A stretch of DNA of 64,000 bases from Lutjanus erythropterus (lineage: Eukaryota; Chordata; Actinopteri; Lutjaniformes; Lutjanidae). Positions 55,940 to 64,000 of this stretch are shown here, piece after piece (the stretch's first letter is position 1; the number at the start of each line of letters is the position of its first letter). A program made the translations under genes and the position numbers. The notes under the pieces were generated by a model. The model was not told the origin of the DNA and made no database searches. It worked only from the letters and a program-made list of their open reading frames with translations. The stretch is from contig CM034595.1 in NCBI GenBank assembly GCA_020091685.1, forward strand, positions 26,831,933-26,895,932, given 5' to 3'.

Positions 55940-58100
55940 TTTTACCTGTCAGTTTGCTGCTGGCTTTAAAGTTTACCTGTGTGGCGGAACCGTCAGCTGC
56001 TCAGCAGACGGTCTGTTTTCTCTTTATCCTGTTCTTGAAGTCACTAATACTGACTTCATGCGAATATGTGTCTGGCTGCGATCAGCTGTTGTGGTTGTGA
56101 TGTTACAGTCAGTTTATCTGTCCTGCACATGAGTGACCATCGTGCAGAGCATGTGTGTGAATATGACTGACACAGATATGTGACGCTGACAGGTCGGTCA
56201 GGGCTGGTCACAATGAAAACCATCTGGTTCCGGTCCCTGGTTTAAACAGTTAAAATGAGCAACATATTAATGGAGTCTGGGAGGCAGTAACTGAACTCCA
56301 ACTCCAGAGTGTGTGTTTTTTTTTTATTTATAAGCAGCTAATCAAAGTACAGTGTAAGACTTGTAATTGTTTGTCATTCTCACAATAATAATGATAATAA
56401 TAATATAATCTTGATCATTATTATTGATGGTAGAGCACTTTTCTCAAGTCATGTTACAAAGTGCTTAACACAAGGCAGCAATAGTCAGTTAAATCTAATA
56501 AAACAAATAAAACCAGCAGAAATGGGCTTTAAGTAATAAAGAAAAAAAATTTAAACCAGTAAAAAGCAGTCAGTGAAAATCATGTAAAATCAGGAAAGGG
56601 TGTCTTTGATAAAATTATATTAAAATGCTTTTCAACATACAAAGACAAACGTCAGTATAATACAAATAAACAGTGGCCACAGGAACTAAACATCTGGCTC
56701 AGATCTGAGAGACATTAGTATAATGTACATAGTACACACTGTATATAGAACATGACATACTCAGAGAGATAACTGCACACTTACATAAATATGTTGCATA
56801 AGTATAAGCATTAATATATAAAGAAATACTTAGTCCCATTACAGTAAACAGCCGTGCAACAAATAAACATCTGGAGAGGAAGAATGGAACATTTTTACAA
56901 AGTGAATGAACTTATTTAGAGGCTAATTTTAATAATAATAAAAAAACATTGAAATGGATCTCTCACCTTTTCATAATTGAGGTCTGTTATTCATTATGTA
57001 AGAATAGTTTAATACATTATATAATTTACAGTATTTCTAAGTCTTTACATGTGTATGTGTATTTGCATCTTAATTTAGGAGTTCCCAAACTTTTTTATGT
57101 CAGGGACTCCTATTAGTATTGATCATTGGGTTAGTCAGTTAATGTTCAAACCAGGAACACTATAAATTACAATTGATTAAATCTATTTCTTCCCTTGTTG
57201 TTCCAATGTCCAAAAAATATGATAGAAGTTAAAATTTATTCCTCCTTTTGCTGAGGACCCCGATTGTCCCTGAACCTCAGTTTGCCTGTCTTAAATAACA
57301 TCCATTTTACATTTAAATCTTTATGTTACATATTCTTTATTAGCTCAATTGCCCATTTTTCTTGACATTGCTTTGTAAAACGTTGTAGTTCTGTCAAACT
57401 GAGGACTGAAATTATGTTCTCTATTTTAAGAATCAAAATGTGTCACTTTTTTAAAATGTCAGTTATCTGACTCTGTGTTGATTTAAAAAAAACAAAACAA
57501 ATGCATCACACATTGTTCTGTAAATATTGGAGACCTGACAAGTTGTGACCGCCCACGGTGGAAGATAACTTTAAATTAATGAGGTGTTAATACCTCCTCT
57601 TTTGTTGTTTATGTGGGATCATTTTTATGACACATCCTGCGTCTTAACCCCACAGAATTCCATAAGCAAATGTCACTCAGTCTGCTTTTACGAACTAGTC
57701 CTGGAAAAACATCTGCGCTGCAGCGGAAATGAGGCATGCAACTGACCGAAATGTTACGTAGAGAAGTTTATTTCCATTGAACTGACTAAAAGTCACCTAT
57801 AAACCAAGTCCACCCATTGTTCTGGATGCTTACAGTGTGTCAGTGTCATGACGATCAAAAAGAGAAGGTAAAACCTCTTTCCTCTCTCTGTGACCCGACA
57901 ACAGAGTAGCTGATGTAAAACAAATTACTAATAGTTCCAAAGAAAAGGCAGGTTATTATCAGCAATCTTACGTCAGGGTTTTATGACCAGAGCTAAGCTT
58001 TGTCAGAATTTCCTCCCACAATATTGTGTAACGGCTGCAATATTCACGGCTTTCCAGATCTTTTATATGTAACAACCTCTTTCACACATGCTGTTAAATA
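55940..58100. other. Gene-free stretch after the candidate exon
   Basis: AT-rich, with repeat-like pieces: 'GATGGTAGAGCACTTTTCTCAAGTCATGTTACAAAGTGCTTAACAC' (about 56427) and 'GGAGTTCCCAAACTTTTTTATGTCAGGGACTCC' (about 57078). No coding exon is supported. Confidence 0.5.
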
Positions 58101-58109
58101 AGGACTATT

Positions 58110-58230
58110 CAGCTTCAATAGCAAGTGGGCCAAACTGGAAAATCACTGGGGGTTTGTGGGCCACACAGAATACTTTCTCAATTAATGCTGACAAATAACT
58201 TGTACAGTATGATGTTAACAGATAGTTTTC
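58110..58230 (+). repeat. Dispersed repeat fragment (partner at 17630-17765)
   Basis: See the entry at 17630. The two share an ordered ~110-base similarity in inverted orientation. Confidence 0.6.
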
Positions 58231-58501
58231 CTCCAAGCCCTCTGGGAAAACTGGTGGAAAACTCAGAGGTGGATGACTTAAGTCACAGATTTGAGGAGTT
58301 GAGACTTGCTTGACTAAAAATGATGAAAGACTTGACTTGACTTTTACTCAGAGACTGATGCACAAGCTATCATGGTTTGTCCAAAAATATTAAAATTTAG
58401 ATTAATTGATACAAAATGTCAAATATCAGTAAGATTTATTAGGTTTAAGATGGCTGCAAGAGTTGAAATTAAAACTCAACTTTTCATGACAATAGTCTTT
58501 T

Positions 58502-58740
58502 AGGGCTGCAACTGTTGATTGTTTTCAATCATGATTTATCTGTTGATTATTTTCTTGAATAATTGATTAGTTATTTGACCCATGAAATGTCCAAAAATTG
58601 TGAAAGGTGTTGAAAATGTCTCAAATTTAGTTTTCTTTCTTAAAAAAAATACTCAACCTGATTAATCCATTATCAAATAAGCTTGTGATTAATTTAGTAA
58701 TTGAGTCATAATTGAATCATGAATTAATCACTGCAGCTCG
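58502..58740. mobile_element. 'GCTGCAA' TIR-family MITE
   Basis: AGGGCTGCAACTGTTGATTGTTTTCAATCATGATTTATCTG at the left and 'AATCATGAATTAATCACTGCAGCTC' at the right are imperfect inverted repeats. The interior holds the family phrases TTTCTTGAATAATTGATTAGTTATTTGACCCATGAAATGTCC. Confidence 0.7.
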
Positions 58741-60117
58741 ACAGTCCTTTAACTGATTAATATGATCATCAGCGTTTTGTATGATTTGACTTGTGACTTG
58801 CTTGACTTGCCTTATTCTCACCACAGTGACTTGGGACTTGCTTGAGACCTGAAAGTTAAGACTTGAGTCTTGCTTGTGATTTACACAGGTGTGACTTATT
58901 CCCACCTCTGGGAAAACTAGCCATGGTTTGACTTATATATTGTCTTCGCACTATTCTGCAGTGATGCATTCACTGCACAATAAACATATCCGTTCATTAC
59001 TTGTTGCATCTGGAAAAATAATAAACCTGTGTCAGTCTGGTTGCTCTGGAATTACAGTTTTTCAAAATCACCTTTATGTCTCTTTTGCCTTGAGTGAGAC
59101 CTTCTGAGGCTTGTTGTTAGCTGACGTATTTCTCTGTTGCCCTCCAGGCCAGTTTGCAATGTGAGGCTTGCCTGAGCGATTGGGAAGTGCAGCCAATCAC
59201 ATAGGTGCTTTAAAAAGACGTAACCAACACTAGAGTCGTACAGTCTATGGTTCAGATGTGTCAAAGTAGCTCAGAGTCACGTTCCTTAGTCTTAATTATC
59301 ATTTAACACATTCTAGACTGGTTTGCAGGAAACCCAGGAAGCGTCTTGGTGGCTGCAGGGAAAAATTCAAAAAGGTCATATCCGGACTGTGGACCACTAG
59401 TTGAATAGGCATGACTGAAATGTTCAGGAACATTTCCTGCATGTGTTCATGTGTGAATGGGAGCAGCGATCGATATTCAGGTAAATCTGTGCAGCCAATT
59501 TCTCTCTTCAGAGCCTAGAAACATTTCAGCGGAAATGCTTGTACAGCTGTGTTGTGATTGAAAAGCAGTGACATCACCGGGTAAAGCACATAAACGGCTA
59601 CATCCACCCGACATCAGGCTCTTTCACGTGGAAACACACACTTTCCCTCCCAGTTCAGTGTATTCTTAAGTGTATTGTTCTCCTTAAAGCACAATGAAGT
59701 GATAGTGCAGACACCAGAAACATACACTGTATGCACTATGTACTGAACATGTGCGTCTGTCAGTCACTGTTAAAAGTACAGAACACAATTAACAACTAAT
59801 ATTTTTATATATAAATAATTGTGCAATTTAAATTGAGCAGCTTCACTGGTCATGATTTAGGTTCCATATTGCAGGATATTACACTTTCAGGTGTTAATTA
59901 AATTAAACATTTCCTCCCCCTGCTCACTAATCTTACACCCTCTCTTTTAATGATAACTTTGCATTAGAGATGAAAACAGTTAATCGATGTTCAGTTATTC
60001 AGTTACTGTGAATTTGGTTGATCAAGTAAAATTTAACTGAACTGCTATCTTATAAAGATTATTTTTATGAGCGCGCTCTACATGTTATCTGATGTAAAAA
60101 AATATGTGTTTAATATT

Positions 60118-60495
60118 CAGGGTGTCGATAAAGTCACTTTACATTTTAACAAATTTATTATAAAAGCAGATGAATAGACAAATCTGTGGAAATTATTACA
60201 AAATGAAAAGTAGATATTGAAGTTTTCTTGCCTCATTTAATACACCTCTATATGGGCACCATTAGTTGTACGAAGCACATCAAGGCGGTACTCGATTTCT
60301 TTCCATGTTCGCTGTAGCACAGCCTCATCAATAGTGGCAATGGCATCAGTGATCTTTTGCTTCATGTGTGAAGCATGAATGTGATTAAAAACTTTGATAA
60401 CCACTGAGTACATAGAACAAATCTGATTAACATAACTCATCAATTGCTTTTGTAATAATTTGTTTAAATTGTAAAGAGACTTTGTGGACACCCTG
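60118..60495 (-). mobile_element. 378-bp mariner-like deletion derivative with a transposase C-terminus
   Basis: The ends are inverted repeats of about 23 bases: left CAGGGTGTCGATAAAGTCACTTT, right (reverse complement) CAGGGTGTCCACAAAGTCTCTTT. The right end is flanked by TA; the left flank is TT, a decayed TA duplication. Inside, the minus strand (60359-60237) encodes KQKITDAIATIDEAVLQRTW followed by KEIEYRLDVLRTTNGAHIE and a stop. This is the conserved C-terminus of a family of IS630/Tc1/mariner-superfamily transposases (from memory, best known from invertebrates). The catalytic domain is gone, so the copy is non-autonomous. Confidence 0.78.
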
Positions 60496-60879
60496 TATAG
60501 GCTTTTATGTCTTTATATGTTTCATAGGCTGTGTAATTCTGCTGTCAGAGTATGCAATATGTTGCTTGAGGAAGGAATTTGGTATGATTTGTAATGAGCT
60601 AATTTTTTATGTTTGTTAAATAATGATTAATTGATTGATTGATTGATCCCTTGACCCATCTATTACAGCATTACCATGGCATGTGTTAAAATGTGCAGAA
60701 CTTAAAAATGTCCTGAATGAAGCTGCATGTGTGAGTAGTGGAAATCACTTTAGGTGCTTGGATAGATATCCCAGTAATTTACTGGGAACTGTGTGTGGAA
60801 AAAGGCTGAGTTTACTCTCTTGTTTGACACTTTGGCCAGTTTGATGCTGCAGCATCATCTAGTGGCTGTAAACTGATCA

Positions 60880-61480
60880 AACATCTGTGACAGTAGTGGA
60901 GGAGGTACTCAGATCCTTTACTTGAGTAGACGAAGCAACACTGCCCCGATAAAATACTCCATTACAAGTTAAAGTCCTTATATAGCAATCATTAGATTGT
61001 TAATACAGATTTATTACAGTGTAAGCAACATTATACTGTTGTAGCTGGTTGAGGTGGTCCTTATTTTTACTGAGGGCAGTAACAAATGTTTTTTTTTTCA
61101 TTATGGATTAATCTGGTTATTCTCTTAATTGATCCTCCACCTGTTAGATTTGTAAAAGCCCGTCACAGTTTCCCAGAGATGAATATTATTCTGTTTAGTG
61201 CCATTTAATTAAGTTCAATTCAATACAATTTTATTTGTACAGCGTCAAATCAGAGTAAAGTTATCTCAGGGCACTTTTCAATCAAAGCACGTCTAAGCCG
61301 AAGTTTTTATAAAACCAAATTTACCCCATCAAAAGCGCACACTGAAGCAACTGTGGCGAGAAAAACAAAAAAACAAAACAGCAAATCCTCACATTTTGCC
61401 TCAAAAATTACCTCACTAAATGTCATAAATTTTTCAGAACTGACTAATCAACCAATCATTGAAGCTCAAATAACATATAC
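60880..61480. repeat. Composite of repeat fragments
   Basis: Contains 'AGTAGTGGAGGAGGTACTCAGATCCTTTACTTGAGTA' (an end of the CAGTGGTGGAA group), a diverged 'GCTGCAA'-type element from about 61085 to 61470, and inside it 'TTCAATTCAATACAATTTTATTTGTACAGCGTCAAATCA' (about 61205-61245), another common fish repeat. Nested insertion is likely. No gene. Confidence 0.5.
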
Positions 61481-61489
61481 TCTGGAGTA

Positions 61490-62916
61490 GTTTAGTATTT
61501 TACAATGCATCAGATTTTAAAAGTTGTTGACTGATGAGTCATAGGAGAGCCAGTATAGAAAAAAACATTAAGACAATAACAAAATATAAAGGAATAATAA
61601 TAATGATTTCTTTCCAAATATAGGTATGTATGTTGTCTTTAATATTTTAGTTTAATATAATATTTAATTCTGGTGCACTTGATTCAAGCAAAGGCAGTGG
61701 GGAAAGACAGAACTAAATGAACAAATATATATTATTTTATGTTTTCCTATTTGTCTTATATTTCCAAAATTTATTATTTTTTTACGCATTTATCATTCTA
61801 TATGGAACTCCTATGACTCCCTACTTGACTTGATGTAAAATGCTACTCTAAAAACTAAATATTCCCTCCCTATAAAGTAAGAGAAAATGGAAGTACTCCA
61901 GCAAAGTACAAATACCTCAAATTTTTACTCAAGTGTAGTACTTTTCCACAGTTGCAGTTACTGTTACACTTGAGACTTACTGACCTTCCAGGTGGTTTGT
62001 AGGTCAGTAGGACGTCCTGCTGCATTCAGGGGTGTGGCAGTATGTTAACAACAACAGTACCAAGTGGTGTGTATTCAGTATTTTATTAAATCATTCCATA
62101 TACAAAACTTAACCAACATAAGTTACAATTTATACATACAACTGTAGATAAAGACGTGTAACATACTGCTAAAGCTGAATAAATAATCTGTAATATTCAA
62201 ACAGCTTCTTTTAAAATTTACATTCTGCTCATTCATTTGGGCTTAAAAACACTTGAACACAACGGCACGATCCTGTTAATAGTGTTAACTGGAGAGTGTC
62301 AGGACAGTGTTTGGCATGAATAACAAAATCCCAAACTGTAACAAACAAACTGTTACTAATGACCTAACAGGAAAACAAAAAAACAAATATAAGGCTTTGA
62401 ACATGGATCCCTTTTTACCCCACAAAGCCTGAAAAAGAACTACAAGTATTTTTACAACTACTTCACAGCTGTAACTAGATCTCATGCCTATAGTGCTGGC
62501 GTCGAGGCAGCGTGTCTGCTGAGGAGTTCACTCACAGACAGTTTTACTTCTTCCAGTGAAGAAGTACCACAATAATAAAGGGATAGTGTCACAGAAAAGT
62601 CAGGTGCATGATATAAGTCTTCCTGCAGTGGTGCATAGTGCAAGTTTTTCCAAGAGTTAATGACTTGTTAGACTGTGCAGTCTGTAAATATTTCCGTTTC
62701 CAACATTTTTGCCTTGTGGCTTTTTAAAATACAAATGCTGATTATTCAAATTGTTTCATTTGGAGAATTTAAGAGCTGAAGGTGAAAGCATCCAGCTTCA
62801 GGAAAGTCAGAGAAAAATTGATAAAATATTGTTCTCTTTCTTCTACATAATATAATCTTGTGATCCCTGAGATTTACTTTGGGACTCACACAGGATGGGA
62901 ACCACTACGCTATAAG
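61490..62916. other. Gene-free stretch, possible 3' UTR on the minus strand
   Basis: No coding exon seen. Minus-strand AATAAA occurs at about 62083-62088 (TTTATT on the + strand). Sequence to its right is not obviously repetitive until 62917, so it could be the 3' UTR of a minus-strand gene starting beyond the window. This is only a possibility. Confidence 0.3.
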
Positions 62917-63586
62917 GTTAAAAGGTAGTTTGTATTTTTTATAGCGGGATAGACAGTCATTGTATTACCTGTAGTAGATGGTGGCCAGTATGGAAACAAA
63001 GCAATGCACTGCTGTGAACAGGGTGAGCAGCAAAAAATGCATTTTAGCCATTTAAAAAAGGCCCACCCTAAAAAAAAATCAGTTTCATTTTAAATGTACA
63101 ATGTACTTGGAACATTTTTGCAACTTTACTTTGCTGTCAGATGGACTTTTCCAAAGGGAAACCATCATTCTACAAGCCAAATGTCGCTCTCTCACACTCA
63201 ACCAGACTCTGTTAGTAAAAACAGTAATTTTACGTTGCAGAACATGGGAGTTGCTGGGCTAGCGCTGCCTCGATTGGTTAGTTTGTTTGTGTTATTATGT
63301 GACTTTGGTGAATCTGAACTAGCCTTTTAAAACACAAACGTCAGACAATAACAAACAAACAAACTGATCGAGGTAGCGGTAGACCATCAACTCCAGTGTT
63401 CAGTGAGGTAAAATTACTTTGTAAAAGGAGTTTAATTGCTTTCGAGAGAGAATATTTGGCTTACATAACGGCAGTTTCCTGTCTGACGGCAAGGTAAAGC
63501 GGTAAAAATATTGTAAATACTACTACTCAAGGCAATATAAGCACCTCATACAACCCCACTCCAAATAATTCGAACTATCCCTTTAC
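62917..63586. mobile_element. Fold-back MITE-like element, copy 2
   Basis: Second copy of the element at 5053-5810. It shares 'TTTGTGTTATTATGTGACTTTGGTGAATC..AACTAGCCTTTTAAAACA', 'AGACCATCAACTCCAGTGTTCAGTGA', 'GCAGTTTCCTGTCTGACGGCAAGGTAAAGCGGTAAAAATAT' and the right end 'CTCATACAACCCCACTCCAAATAATTCGAACTATCCCTTTA'. The left boundary is approximate. Confidence 0.7.
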
Positions 63587-63589
63587 AGT

Positions 63590-64000
63590 GTCAACTGTTG
63601 ACTTTATAGATTCACATCCACATCAGATGCACCGTGTAGCCTTACACTGTTCAACCAATGTGGATGTAAACACTCTAAAGCTTGAAGTCAGCACTTAAAC
63701 CAGATTCTGGACTAGATATGAACATCCAAATTCTCACAGACTGCAGTGTAAATGCAGAAGAAGATGTATATAAATGAACAGTACTAAGATTATCTCATAC
63801 AATGACATACATAAAGAAGTAAAAACAAACAGATGCAACAGTCCGGTCGTAACATCAGCCTCACAGATGCAGAAGTCTGGTGTGTGAATAATAAAACCAG
63901 ACAGCAGAGGGAGAGAGGTGCAGTGGTGTAACAGTACAGCCCAGTTAGAGTCAGTTATGAGAAAAGCAGGTCAAGTCAGTGCTGCACCAATAAAGGCCTC
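63590..64000. other. Window end, no gene recognised
   Basis: Unremarkable sequence with no supported exon or repeat. Confidence 0.5.

Noticed and set aside
1-64000. CRISPR arrays, operons, phage or prokaryotic defence systems
   Set aside because: All readable genes are intron-containing vertebrate genes. The only regular repeats are microsatellites and transposon pieces.

Overview
The window is vertebrate nuclear DNA, almost certainly from a ray-finned (probably percomorph) fish. The evidence is split genes with GT-AG introns, vertebrate gene families in the order RAD54B, GEM, CDH17, abundant (CA)n microsatellites, and many fold-back MITE-type and LINE/Penelope remnants of teleost style. I found no prokaryotic genes, CRISPR array, rRNA, tRNA gene or virus.

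Four protein genes can be read with confidence, all on the + strand. (1) fsbp, two coding exons (2005-2411 and 4103-4655), behind a CpG-rich block at about 955-1420. (2) rad54b, thirteen exons from 6677 to 15721, carrying the whole Swi2/Snf2 motor; only the first, short N-terminal coding exon was not located. (3) gem, four coding exons from 30346 to 32015, an RGK-family small GTPase, with a TATA box and two AP-1 sites upstream. (4) cdh17, eighteen exons from 38154 to 52731, a seven-repeat LI-cadherin with a 21-residue tail. Splice phases close perfectly in all four: the exon sums are 960, 2489+1, 921 and 2610 nt, all divisible by three. The same genes are neighbours on human 8q22.1 (from memory), so this is a conserved syntenic block; the genes do not form a functional pathway.

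Layout: 1-950 repeat tails and AT-rich DNA; 955-1420 CpG-rich promoter candidate; 2005-4655 fsbp; 4656-6676 gap holding a fold-back element; 6677-15721 rad54b with MITEs in introns; 16030-29750 a large gene-free interval with MITEs and a duplicated block of about 420 bp; 29756-32666 gem; 32700-38100 gap with a large truncated DNA-transposon-like repeat; 38154-52932 cdh17 with nested transposons, a SINE-like repeat, a Penelope-like fragment and a LINE fragment in its introns; 52940-64000 mostly gene-free, with a candidate promoter and first exon near 55730-55933 and a 378-bp mariner-like deletion derivative at 60118-60495.

I see no unknown gene system. The observations most worth checking are a 51-codon symmetric exon inserted in cadherin repeat 2, loss of the human CDH17 RGD site, CA-rich tracts sitting directly behind many splice donors, the duplicated non-coding block between rad54b and gem, and the TCTCGCGAGA promoter candidate downstream of cdh17.
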